From assembly GCA_028641055.1 (NCBI GenBank), contig CM054061.1:119603186-119667185 (forward strand): a stretch of DNA of 64,000 nucleotides. Reading direction: 5' to 3'. Source of the stretch: Alopecurus myosuroides. Its lineage: Eukaryota; Streptophyta; Magnoliopsida; Poales; Poaceae. The position numbers and the translations under genes were made by a program. Shown piece by piece: positions 40,841-52,412 of the stretch; position 1 is the stretch's first letter, and each line of letters opens with the position of its first letter. The notes below the pieces were generated by a model, which did no database searches, was not told the origin of the DNA, and worked only from the letters and a program-made list of their open reading frames with translations.

Positions 40841-43800
40841 TGCTGGATGAATAAGCACATGAAAGGCAGTGCAGGATCCGGAAATAAGGGGAAGAGTTCC
40901 AAAAGGAAATTCTCCAAACAAAAGCCAGAACCTGAGAAAGAAGACAGTGAATCGGACACTGATGAAAAAATCCAGGAACAACAGCGAAAAGGAGAACCCA
41001 AATTTCCGAGAGTTGATGGAGAGTGCGCCCTAACGTTCTTAGCAACTCCGTCAGCAAAGGTGGCAAAAAGAACGCTTCGAGAAATAAACGCGGTTGTTCT
41101 GGCAACCCCGAAATTCTTGAAGTATTCGAACACACCAATTACCTGGGATCAGTCTGATCATCCCGGGAACATCCCTGAACCCGGCACACAGGATCTTGTT
41201 GTAAGCCCTATTGTCCAGAACACTAGGCTAAAAAGAGTGCTGATGGATGGAGGATCCAGCATTAACATAATGTATCTGGATACGCTGAAGCATCTGAAAA
41301 TCTCCGAGTCCCAGCTCAATTACAGCAACATACGCTTCCATGGCATTGTTCCTGGCAGACAAGCACGATCCCTAGGAGAAATTTCCCTAGATGTCACTTT
41401 TGGAGAAAAAGATCACTTCCGTCAGGAAAAAGTATCCTTCGAGGTGGTGCCGTTCGAAAGCGTGTATCACGCAATACTCGGACGTCCAGCTTTCGCCAAA
41501 TTTATGGCAAGATCATGTTATATCTATAACAAGCTGAAGATGCCAGGGCCCAAAGGAGGAGTAATCACCATAACTGGAGACTTCAAGCTGGCAAACGAGC
41601 TGGAAAAAGAAAACGCCCTTTGCGCTCAGAGAGTTATAGCAAAGGAAGAACTGAAGGAGCTGGCTAAGGAGGTATCACCGACAGAAATGCCGGCAGGAAA
41701 AGAAACCCGGAAGCCAGCAGATAGCTTCAAGGCGTCCGAGAATACAAGACAGGTAATCCTAGATCCCAAGGACCCGACAAAATTTGTCGTAGTAGGAACT
41801 GGGATGACCGACAAATAGGAAGGCGAGCTCATCAAGTTCCTCCGTGAGAACTGGGATATTTTCGCCTGGTGTCCAGCTGACATGCCAGGCGTACCCAGGG
41901 AACTTGCTGAGCATCAACTCAAGGTGATTCCAGGCTCCAAACCCGTCAAACAAGGTCTCCGTCGATTTGACGGAAGAAGACGGAAGGCTATTGGCAAGGA
42001 AATTATCCGGCTTTTAGCAGCAGATTTCATACAGGAAGTAATACACACTGAATGGTCTACAAATCCGGTATTAGTACCGAAGAAAGACACTACTGCTCTT
42101 AGAATGTGTATAGATTACACCGGCTTGAACAAATTGTGTCCAAAAGATAGGTTCGCGTTACCGCGAATCGATCAAATAATAGATGCCACCGCAGGCTCTG
42201 AGCTTTTATGCATTTTGGATGCTTATTCCGGGTATCACCAAATACGCATGAAAAAGGAAGATCAAATTAAGACTTCTTTTATAACCCCGTACGGGACGTA
42301 TTATTACGTAACCATGCCATTTGGCCTGAAGAACGCAGGTGCAACTTACCAGCGTTGCATGCAACGTTGTTTGCATAGTCAGATTGGCAAAAATGTCCAC
42401 GTTTACGTGGACGATATTGCTGTCATAACCAAGGAAAAAGATACGCTCCTTGAAGATTTGCGAGAAACCTTCGAAAACTTGCGCACTTACAAGATGAAGC
42501 TAAATCCATCAAAGTGCGTATTCGGGGTTCCCTCAGGAAAACTTCTAGGTTTCATCGTTTCTCACAGAGGAATAGAAGTTAACCCAGAAAATATCAAAGC
42601 CATCTTGAACATCTCCAAACCTACGTGTGTGAAAGATGTCCAAAGATTGACGGGTTCCGCCGCTGCCGTCAGCAGATTTATTAGTCGGCTGGGGGATAAA
42701 GCCTTACCACTCTACAAGTTGCTGAAAAAATCCGACAAATTCGAGTGGACAGAAGAGGTTGATGCAGCGTTAACCCAGCTGAAGGAAACTTTGATGAAAG
42801 CTCCCATTTTGGCATCCCCAAAAGACGAAGAACCTATGTTATTCTACCTCACGGCTACAAACAGGGTTATTAGTGCAGTAATTGTTGTAGAACGGAAGAA
42901 AGACGAACAAAGCATACCAGATCAGCATCCGGTATATTATATAAGTGAAGTTTTCTCCGAGTCCAAGCAAAGGTACCCATACTATCAAAAACTGGCATAT
43001 GGCGTATTTTTCGCATCTAGAAAATTGCGCCATTACTTTCAAGGACATTCCATAACAGTGGTATGTAAAGCACCACTAGGGGATATAATAAACAATGCAG
43101 AGGCAACTGGCCGGGTAGCCAAATGGGGTATCGAGCTAGCAGCCTTCGACATTAAGTATCAGCCAAGGACGGCAATAAAATCCCAGGTTTTGGCAGACTT
43201 TGTCGCCGACTGTACGGAAGCAATGGAGAAAACACCAATGCCGGAGTCCGAGTACTGGATCATGCACTTTGACGGATCGAAGATGAAGGAGGGCGCTGGA
43301 GCTGGTGTAGTCTTAAAATTCCCTAAAGGAGACACAATGGAGTACGTATTACAAATACACTTCAACGCCAGCAATAACGTGGCAGAATACGAAGCTTTGC
43401 TTCATGGCTTGCACAATGCAAAAGAAATAGGGGTTAAACGCATCCTGTGCTACGGCGACTCGGATTTGGTACAACATTAGCATAACCAAACCTGGGACGC
43501 AAAAAACCCTATAATGGCCGAATACCGGAGAACGGTGGACGAGTTCGCCATTTGTTTTTTCGGATTCGAAGTACTCCACGTTAAAAGGGAGGAAAATTGG
43601 AACGCGGATGCGTTAGCCCGCATGGGGTCAGAAAGGGTAAAAGTATTACCACCCGGATTATTCGTCCAGCATTTGTATGAACCATCCATAAAAGGTGGAG
43701 ATGTTGATTATCCTCTGGCTTCCGAGTGAATTGAAGTTATGCTCGTTAACCCGGACTGGACAATTCCATATTTAAACTTCTTAGTCAACCAGAAGTACCC

Positions 43801-45129
43801 GGAAGGAGCAGACGAAGTCTTGCAGAGACAAATCCAGCGTCGATGCAAAGGATACACGGTAATTGACAATTGCCTGTACAAACGCAGTACTTCCGGAATT
43901 TTTCTGCGGTGTAAAGGACGAGAAATCCTGCAAGAAATCCATGCCGGAGATTGCGGACATCATGCTCAATCAAAAAGCATAGTCAAAAAAGCATTCCGTG
44001 CTGGGTTTTTCTGGCTAACAGCCAAGACAGATGTTGAGCACATAGTCAACACATGTGCAGGGTGTCAATATTACGCCAAGCAGACTAATATGCCGGCCCA
44101 AGCACTCAAAACTATCCCAATTACATGGCCATTTGCGGTCTGGGGGCTAGATATGATGGGACCGTTCAAAACTACGCGAGACGGACTTACACATCTACTT
44201 GTAGCTGTGGATAAGTATACCAAATGGGTGGAGGCCAAACCCATCAAAAAGCTTGACGGTGTAAATGCCAGAAATTTCATTATTGACATAGTCATGAGAT
44301 ATGGCGTTCCACACAGCATAATAACCGACAACAGGACAAATTTCTCCATTGGAGAGTTGGCAAAATATTGCCGACAAACGGGAATTCGGCTAGATCTCGC
44401 ATCTGTGGCACACCCGCAATCCAATGGACAGGTTGAGAGAATGAATAGCTCAATCCTGCAAGGAATACGCCCAAGACTCGAATCTCCTCTTCACAGAGCA
44501 GCTGGAGCATGGTGAAAGCGCATGGTTCCCCCATATGTGGTTTTGGTAATTAATGACAATCCTTATGGACTAATGTTTGCATTGAGTTATCTTTGTAGAT
44601 CTTGTTCATAGGAAATAATGGAGTTCATGTGTTGAACTCTATTAGCTTCCTTGATGGCCATTGTTACATTCAAGGATTTATATGAAGAATGGTCATGGTT
44701 TGAGTTGAGCTTATTGCTAGTGTGTCTTGAAGAAAAGGATTAGGTGATCTTTCATTATCTTCTTCAAGACATCATCTTTAGAAGTGAGAAGCAAAGATAC
44801 AAGGTTGATCAAGCAAGCGATCAACACACAAAGCTACAAGTTGTACCAAGTGGGATTGTGTATCTCATGGTATGGTAAGCAATTGTCAAATTAGCATTGT
44901 GAACTAACCCATGATATGTGTGTGTCGCATCTCTATGTGTGGTTAGGTATCTTTCCATGGGCATGAACCAAAAGGAAGATTTCATATAGCCCATGGTCTA
45001 TGTCGTCGTCAAGCGGTGTTTGTCATCTAGCTTGACGTGGAAGCTCAAGTGAAGCATCTAGAAGATATCCTATGCTTGATGCTTGCCACCCTTTTGGAGA
45101 TTGTGGCCTTGTGAAGATTTGCCGAAGGG

Positions 45130-45191
45130 TCTCTCCCATAATGGTGTATGGGGGAGCTAGTCTCTCCCATAATGGTGTATGGGGGAGCAAC
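45130..45191. repeat. Two 31-bp tandem repeats, each a foldback
   Basis: TCTCTCCCATAATGGTGTAT followed by GGGGGAGCTAG occurs twice in tandem. Each unit pairs CTCCCATA with TATGGGGGAG. Confidence 0.75.
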
Positions 45192-45748
45192 TTGCAAGTC
45201 TTCATGAAGCGGAGTTTGTGCTAGCAAGCGCAATCAAGAAAGAAGATCCAACTTGAGAAAGTCAAGATCTTCATCATCTAGCTCAAGTGGAATGCTCAAG
45301 GCAAAGGTATAATCTTGATAGGTTTTCTATTTTACCGGTCTCGTGTCTTTGGGAGACCGGGTTATAGGATAGATAGTCGTACTATCAAGAGGGGCTCTCA
45401 AGTGAGTAACTCGATCGAATCGTTATGGAGAGCTCAAACCTTTGCATACTTTGCATATCATCTTTCTTGGTTCTTATTTGGCTTTTGTCTCCTTTGGGTT
45501 TTAGTGCTTGTCGTGATCTTCATGACAAGCCTTGGTTTCTCGAAAACGGATTTCGTAAGAAAAACTTGTTGCGTTTTCGGTGGTGAAAATATTCCGTTCG
45601 TCTTTGAGAATGTTCCCACACCTTCCATGTGTGGTAACTTCTCCCTACTCCTTGTTGTTATCTTTCCAATGCAATTGGATTTACCTCGTTCGGAGTTCAT
45701 TTGCAAAAGTTATGGGGTTTCTAGTTCAGCCTCTCTGTTTCAGAACTC

Positions 45749-46240
45749 AACCGGATTATTCTAACCGGATTATTCCGGGCAACCGGATATTCCGGTTAGG
45801 GTAGTTTTGGTCCATATTCGGGACAGAGATGAGCCGGATTATTTGGAGCCGGATTATTCATCTCAAACCGGATATTCCGGTTGTGGAGTTTGTTGCGAAA
45901 AATGGCTAAGGACTGGAAGCTTGGAGCTACTGGAGTCAACCGGATTATTTGGTCCGGATTATTCATCCTGGACCGGATATTCCGGTTGCTGCGAAAAATG
46001 GCTAAGGACTGGAAGCTTGAACCTTCTGGAGTGAACCGGATTATTTGAACCGGATTATTCGAGGCATACCGGATATTCCGGTTTGGGCAGTTTTCAGACC
46101 AATTTGCTCACAGAGTTGAGCCGGATTATTGGTACCGGATTATTCCAATGGGACCGGATATTCCGGTTAAAGTCAACAGGTTTCGAGCAGATCTTGAGAC
46201 CGGATATTCCGGTCCAAACTTGGACCGGATATTCCGGTCC
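45749..46240. repeat. Cluster of palindromic CCGGATATTCCGG and CCGGATTATT motifs
   Basis: By eye seven copies of ACCGGATATTCCGG, most followed by T, lie at about 45782, 45867, 45972, 46068, 46153, 46198 and 46224. They are interspersed with about nine CCGGATTATT half-related motifs. The arms ACCGGA/TCCGGT are perfect inverted repeats around TAT. A longer unit containing GAAAAATGGCTAAGGACTGG is also repeated (about 45897 and 45989). Confidence 0.8.
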
Positions 46241-47740
46241 CAAATTCCTGCACAAACGGCTAGTTTTTGTGGGGACCTATTTAAGGGGGCTTTCTTCCCC
46301 ATTGGTCCCCAAGCCTTCTAAGCACGTTTTTCCTCTTCTCTCCCACCATTGTTGACCTTGGAAAGCTTGCCCCTCTCCCAATCCCTCCTATGATTCTTGC
46401 ATATCTTTGAGGGAGAAGGTAGAGGAGATCTCGATCTACATTTCCACCAATCCATCTTCCTTCTTAGTGAGGGAAACTTAGTAGATCTTGATCTTGGAGT
46501 TCTTGGTGTTTCTCCTCCATTGTTCTTCCTCTCTTATTCCCCCATAAGCATTTGTTGCTTTGTTGGAATTTGAGAGTGAAGGATTTGAGCACTTGTGCTC
46601 TTGCCATTTGCATCGGTTGCATCGGTTTGCTCTCTCCACGAGGATTCGTGGAAGTTGAAAGTTTGTGAGCTTGTTACTCTTGGGTCTTGGACCCTAGACG
46701 ACTTGTGGTGTTCTTGGGAGCCTCCAATTGAGTTTTGGATGCGTGCCCCAAGATTGTGGTGACACCGAGAGCCTCCAATTGAGTTGTGGATGCGTGCCTC
46801 GGGTTTGAAGGTTGCCAATAGTGGAAGGTGAACTAGGCCTTTGTGGCGGGGTTCATCGGAGAATAGGGTGAGGCCTTTGTGGCATTGAGTAGGCCTTCGT
46901 GGCGAGCTCACACCCCTCCAACGAGACGTACTCCCCTTTGTGGGAGGAACTCGGGAATACATCATTGTCTCCGTGTGCCTCGGTTATTTCTATACCCGAG
47001 CTTTTTACTTATGCAATTTACATTGTGATAGCCTTCGAGCTTGAAGTTATATATCTTGCTATCACCTTGTTACTTGTATTGCTTAGAATAAGTTGTTGGT
47101 TCATCTAGTTGACCCTAGAATATTTAGGTTGTATGCTTGTTAATTTAAACACCTAGTTTATTTCCGCATTTAGCAAGCATTAACCGGAAAAGTTTTAATC
47201 GCCTATTCACCCCCCCCCCTCTAGGCGACGTCGTTGTCCGTTCACATGGGTAGAAGAGCTACCTTCCGTGCTTTGGAGTATTCGAACGACGCCAAATAGG
47301 TCAACTGGGAAAACCCCGTTTTTCCTAGTTTATGGTGCGAAAGAGTGCAGGATTTCGACGACTCGGATGCCGAAGAAGCACGACAGGATGCCGTCGATCT
47401 CTTAGAAGAGGAACGAGAGATTGTGCTTCAAAGATCCGCCATCTACCAGCAAGGTTTACGGCGTTATCATAGTCGGAAAATCAGGCATCGTTCTTTTAAA
47501 GAAGGTGACCTAGTGCTGAGATTGGTACAGCAAAGGAAGCACAAATTGGCCCCAGTATGGGAAGGACCATTTGTCATTAGTAAAGCTATGAAGAATGGAT
47601 CATACTATCTTGTCAACATTCGAGATACGGAAGACGATCCCGAGAAGCCGAATCGCAAAAGAAAGAGAAAGATAGATGTTGAGCTAGGAGAGACAAAGAG
47701 GCCTTGGAGTATCCAGCAGTTACGTCCCTTCTATACTTAG

Positions 47741-48380
47741 TTCAATTTCTATGTAAACATCTTTGAGATCATGAAATAAAGTTGTCAGAATTCTGATATC
47801 CATGTTTTTACAAGTTCATTATAGTACAAAGCATGATTCCACCTTATCTATTTCCCAATGATCTTACAAAATACTCAATGTTAACCCGAATTGTGCCTGC
47901 GTGCTCGGCATTTAAAAACTGAATGATTTTCAGCCTACTAACGGCTAAAGGAAACTTGGATTGTGCCTGCGTGCCCAAGTTTCATTCAAAAAATTCCTTA
48001 CTTTTCTCTAAGCATTATCTGATTGTTTATGTGTTGGGTCACTGGAGCTAGTTAGTAAAAATGCCTTTAGTATAATCCATGTTTCCGAGTTTAAGCTGAT
48101 TGGTTATACCCAGTAACTCGGCATGATGATTCCTAGTACTATTGAGCCATTTCAAACACTAAGGACAGTTAAAGCATATAAGCCAGAGAACTTAGAAGAT
48201 AAAGGAATACTAAAACCCGAAAACCTTGCAAAGAATTTCATAATTAAAACTGCAAAAGGCGGAGTTCTTGTTTATACAAAAGGAATAGAAGCATTACAAT
48301 ATAAGTTACATTGTAAAAGTGCAGTAATGCTCCTATTGTCTACTTCCACCATCCAGGTTAAGGGCAGCCCTTCAAGCATT
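47741..48380. other. Spacer between Tat integrase and the convergent antisense gene
   Basis: No ORF of note is visible. It holds an internal near-repeat GTGCCTGCGTGC (about 47896 and 47966). Sense and antisense transcription units converge here, so it probably contains both 3' ends. Confidence 0.5.
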
Positions 48381-51333
48381 TTAGTCTTCTTCGCTGCTGT
48401 CATTCTCGGGGGCTTCGAGGATCTCCTCTTCTGGATAGGTGATGGAGATGTTCACCATGGAGGCGATCTTGGTGGCGTGACCTTTGATTTCATCAAAGAT
48501 GGTGGTTCGCTGGGTTTCCGTGTATCCTTGAGGGATACCGGACGCCACGCGCCAAGACTTTGCACCAGGGTAGTGCATACGCATAAGGCCGAGTGCCATA
48601 CGTGTACCACCCCGTGCAGCGGAGCGTAAGGTGGACTCCCTGGACTCCGCCACCTCCAGGATGGCACCCGGAAGTTTCTCAACTTCCGCGAACTCCCCAG
48701 TCCTTGTGGGAAGAAACTTGTTGACCAGCTGCATGCCAGCAGCTCTGATCGCAGTCCACATCTTCCCAAAGGCTCGGATTCTATCAATCCGAGTGAGATC
48801 TGGGTTATCTCCTGTTTTTTCAGACAAAACAACCAAAAAGGTTAAGTGAAAAAGCAGAGAAAGAAAGCAAGACATGGAAAAATGGTAAATGAAGTAAAAC
48901 TTACCGATAATCTTGTCGATTTCGGAGCCTTCCTCCAGGCGAAGGTTTAAGGCATTTTCCAAGTCCTGGATAGTGGACTTATCCTTCTCCGCCTGTTCGG
49001 AAGCCTTGGAATGAGCAATTCCAAGGGCCAGATTGCTAGCTTCCAGATCTTTTTGAGCCTTCACAAGATCCTTGTGAAGGTCCAAATTCTCCTTTCGGAG
49101 AAACTCGGCATTGCCGGCGTCTTCAGCTATTTCCTTGGCCTTAGCCAAAGCAGCTGGAAAGCAAGGAAAAAATTCCGAGTTTAGGAAAAATTCGGGAAAA
49201 GTACTTAGACAAAAAGCTGAATCAAAAAACTTCAGAGGAAAAAAGCTTACCTGTTGTTTCCGACTGCTGCAGCTGAGACGATGCCAGCTCCGCCTCTTTC
49301 ACATCAAGAATAGAAAGAAGATTTTTAACTTCTTTATTCTTGACGGAAAGTTTATTGAAAACTTCCATGTTAATGGATTCAGCGGTTTGCTAGAACACGA
49401 CAAGGAAAAGAGTAACTAAAAAGCATCAAGGCGAAAAGTATACATTTTGCTTAATGCTTGGGGGCTAGAGTTAAATACCTGGCTCATTCGCTGCAACCCT
49501 GCCAAGTTTTCATTGAACTCTTTTGCGTATTCCGCAAAAAGAATTCCAGCCGCGCTTAGGCCATCGTTGATGTTCTTGAAGTCCTTGTCAAAGGTGGGAA
49601 TCTCCTCATCGGTCGTTCGAGAAGAATTTCCCACCTCTGGAGCCGCCCTTTCCCTCGTGTCCGTGTCCGGCACAACGGGCTGGCTGGGCTCCAAAGACTC
49701 GGTGGTGGGGGCTGTGGCATGCTCTTCTGCCATCGTGGACGGTGTGTCCGGGGCGATGACGGGAGAAGGTTGAGAGCCCCTGCTGGACACAACCTTGTGC
49801 CTCTTCAGCTTTTTTGGGTTTAAGGTAGAAGGAGGCAGGCTAAAGGCAAAAAACAAAAAACCCGGAAAAAGTTAAAACTCCGAAGGCAAAAGAAAACTTC
49901 GACAAAAGAAAATAACCCGGATGCTCTAACGTGGAAGTGGCGACGGGAACCCCGTCAAGATCAATGATTTCCTCAGAGGAGGAGATCTTCTTGCGCTTTC
50001 GCCCACCTGCAAAGGCGGTGCGCAATGCCTCCAGTTCAGCTTCGGAGGCCAGCTCCGATTCAGGAAGATCAGCAATCTGTCGAAAAGAAAAAAAGCAGAG
50101 TTAGAAGCGAAAAATCCGAGAAAACATGGAAAAGTTTAAACCCAAAATGACGGAAATAATACCTTGGGAGCCGGATTGTCGGCCGTATACATTAGCCGAC
50201 TCGCTTCATATTGGTCGCGTGATGCGACCAACTGGTTCACGCGCCTCCGTAGATCCCTCACGGCCCAATCTTTGCTGGTTGTCCGTATTTTTTCGCCGCA
50301 CACCCGTGTACTCGCAAAGGAGACGGCCACCATGGTTGGCTAACGGCTGGATCCGCCAGTCCAACCAGCAAAGGACTGTGTCCATGCCGGTTAGAGACGG
50401 ATCAGAGGAAGTGAGTTTGGCGATGCGCCGCTTGATCCTTAGAAGATCAGGCGGCAGAACTTGGACGGCTTCAGTTCCCCAATTTTCTTGGGGAACGGCA
50501 GCGGTGTTTGAGAAAGGTGGAACCCCGATGGCCTTTTTCGGGAAAGGAACATCGGGATGATAAAAGAAGGAACCCGTCCAGAATTTGACGGATTCCGAGG
50601 TTTTGATCTTGGGGAACCAATCCTCCCTAAATCTCCTAAGAGTGAAGGAAATGGTTCCGCAAGTCGGGAGTGCGCCCTCCGAAGCGTTCCGCTTAACCCC
50701 GAAGCAGTATAACCAGAAATCTAATCTAGGTTCTATGCCTAGAAATCCCTCGAAGAGGGCCTGAAAGCCGGCCATATACAGAATAGAATTTGGTGGCAGG
50801 TTATGGGGTTGGATATTGTAATGGGAGAGGACCTGGAGGAAGAAGGCAGAAGGTAGCAGTCCCATACCTCTCAGAAGGTGGGAGGAGAGAAGAACTCGTT
50901 CGCCGTCGTTCGGCATGGGTTCGTTCTCGTCCTCCGGAAGCCGCCACTTCCCTTTCAGCACTAACCCCTCCTTTTCCATGTTTGGAAGGAGGGACGGTGG
51001 AATGCTACAGGCAATCCAATTGCCGGCAGTCTCCATTTCTTCGTCAGCTCCGGCGGCGGCGGACGCGGCAGCCTCTGCAGCGGCGAGCTCGTCGCCAACG
51101 AGCGTGATTTTCTCCTCCGCCGTCTCGGGAGCGAACGGCGGAGAGGGCGCGGAGCTCGAGCCTGCAAGATCCACGGCGGAGGAAGGATTCCCTCCGTCCG
51201 CCGCAGTGCCCGCGGTCTTCACTGGCTCGCCGCCGGCGTGCGTTGGGGAATCCAACAGAGGATCCATCGTGTTGATGATATCCTCGATGTCTTGCGTGGC
51301 GTTGCGGGCGGGCGAAGACGACGGAGATGCCAT
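48381..51333 (-). CDS. Antisense six-exon gene of the Tat element, PF04195-like N-terminus plus coiled coil
   Basis: Exons on the minus strand are 51333-50163, 50076-49931, 49839-49479, 49389-49251, 49153-48905 and 48811-48381, all with GT-AG borders. Summed lengths are 2497 nt. After one 1-nt shift in an A6 run at about 50288-50294, every junction phase agrees and about 831 codons remain open. Exon 1 holds an acidic Ala-rich leader, then a domain matching the plant gypsy-type transposon family PF04195 (WIACSIPPSLLPNMEKEGL, LPPNSILYMAGFQALFEGF, DWRIQPLANHGG). Exon 2 has a basic patch GGRKRKK. Exons 4-5 form a probable coiled coil (EVKNLLSILDVKEAELAS, DLHKDLVKAQKDLEAS). Antisense genes at this position are known from Tat elements such as Grande; their function is unknown. 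A weak TATACATA lies near 51472-51479. Confidence 0.75.
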
Positions 51334-51860
51334 TAGGTGGCGGCGCTGGCTCGCCTCCGGTGAGGTCTTGGACGTGATACGCGTTCGGAAGTTTCTCTCT
51401 GCTCGGAAGCTTGGGCGCGGTAATGGCGTTGGAAGTGGGAGCGGAAGATTTTCCGGGAGGACGAAGAAGGCTATGTATAGCCGGAAATCCGTCACGATAC
51501 GTGCTAACGGCTCTTTTGACCGTTGGATGATCAACACGTGTCACTCGCCGGAAAATCTGGAAAATGAATCGACAGGGTGATTATGGCTATCTCCTCATTT
51601 CCCGCGAGAATCTGTCAAAGATATGTTCCTGGGTTTCCCGCTTGAAACCCAAACGTCCCTTACGTCAGCATGATTAAAGCGCTGACGTAGGAAGTTCCTT
51701 CTCCACGAAGGATCGTGTGAGAAAAGCCGGATTTCCAGAATTCCGAGTTTTACGTTACCATCTCTTTTTAAAGAAGAATAAGAAGAATCAAGACTGTTGG
51801 CCAATATTTCTCGGACAATATGCATTTGGCGAAAGACGGCGAATCAGAGTTTTAATCCTT

Positions 51861-51872
51861 CTTGGGGGCTAC
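51861..51872 (+). other. Polypurine tract of the Tat element
   Basis: CTTGGGGGCTAC directly precedes the 3' LTR. An identical TGCTTGGGGGCTA core occurs at about 49454 inside the antisense gene. Confidence 0.6.
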
Positions 51873-52412
51873 TGTCGGATATATACTGAATAGGGGTATA
51901 TCAGATGGTAGTCAAAAGTGCCTGGTTACTAGGGTGGCCCAAGTGGTAGTGGGCTATGGTCCATTGGGCGGCCCAGTAAGCTGACGCACAGAAGCCGGAT
52001 TCTAGAAGAACCCGGATCACGGCCCACGTGATCTGGCTTGGAGGAGAAGGCGGATTCCTTACTTTCCAAGTTAGAAGTTACCGTAGTCTTCTAGGTTTCC
52101 TACTCTGTATGCCCTAACCCGGCTATTATATAAAGCCGGACGGGAGATAAGATAGAGAGACAAGAAGCTATAGGCTAACTCTCCGGAAGTTGATCCTCAG
52201 CGAATAGCTAAACCGAACCTCACATTGTAATTGTATACACAGGCTTTAGCCCTGATTAGTGAGATTGCAGGAGTAGGAACGTCGTATTATTACGACGTAC
52301 CGAACCTGGGTAAATCATGTGTCTTTGCCTTCAACGCGATCCCGTTTCCCCACGTCTCTACCCGTAGTCTCATGGCACCCCCGTCTATGAAAACTACTAC
52401 GCTGTCTCGACA
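51873..52412 (+). repeat. 3' LTR of the Tat element
   Basis: It is 540 bp long and ends CTCGACA, followed by the TCAGT duplication. Confidence 0.88.

Larger units (their letters stand above)
44513..47244. mobile_element. Probable solo LTR, 2.7 kb, inside the Tat integrase
   Basis: It begins TGAAAGCGCATGG and ends TTGTCCGTTCA (TG...CA). CATGG is duplicated on both sides (44508-44512, 47245-47249). The Tat integrase reading continues exactly across it. The CACCCCCCCCCTCTAGGCGAC near the right end resembles the end of several grass copia or gypsy LTRs I remember. There is no PBS, pol domain or second LTR inside. The 149-codon frame at 45315-45764 looks like chance. Confidence 0.75.
40841..47740 (+). 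pseudogene. Pol of the Tat element: protease, RT, two RNase H domains, integrase
   Basis: All segments up to 44512 lie in the Gag frame, separated by TAG at 41816, TAG at 43478 and TGA at 43727. The protease has VLMDGGSSINIMY near 41245. RT has MCIDYTGLNKLCPKD, PFGLKNAGATYQR and HVYVDDIAVI near 42400. RNase H has VYYISEVFSESKQRYPYYQK. The second RNase H has MHFDGSKMKEGAGAGVVL near 43262. The integrase has the HHCC zinc region (GDCGHHAQSK, CAGCQYY) and core WGLDMMGPFK and SIITDNRTNF. The solo LTR interrupts after GAW. The integrase resumes at 47250 (VLWSIRTTPNRSTGKTPFF), with a small deletion and frame change near 47340, and ends QLRPFYT at 47740. Confidence 0.85.
37630..52412 (+). mobile_element. 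Tat-lineage Ty3/gypsy element, 14.8 kb, with antisense gene
   Basis: Two 540-bp LTRs (37630-38169, 51873-52412) differ by roughly nine substitutions and two 1-bp indels by eye. The TSD TCAGT is exact (37625-37629, 52413-52417). The order is gag, protease, RT, RNase H, a second RNase H-like domain, integrase, then an antisense gene. The second (archaeal-type) RNase H and the antisense PF04195-like gene mark the Tat lineage. It is inserted in the 3' region of the Athila-like element and is itself split by a solo LTR at 44513. Confidence 0.88.

Noticed and set aside
45315..45764. 149-codon ORF in the solo LTR with a hydrophobic segment
   Set aside because: No family features. It lies in LTR non-coding sequence and probably arose by chance.
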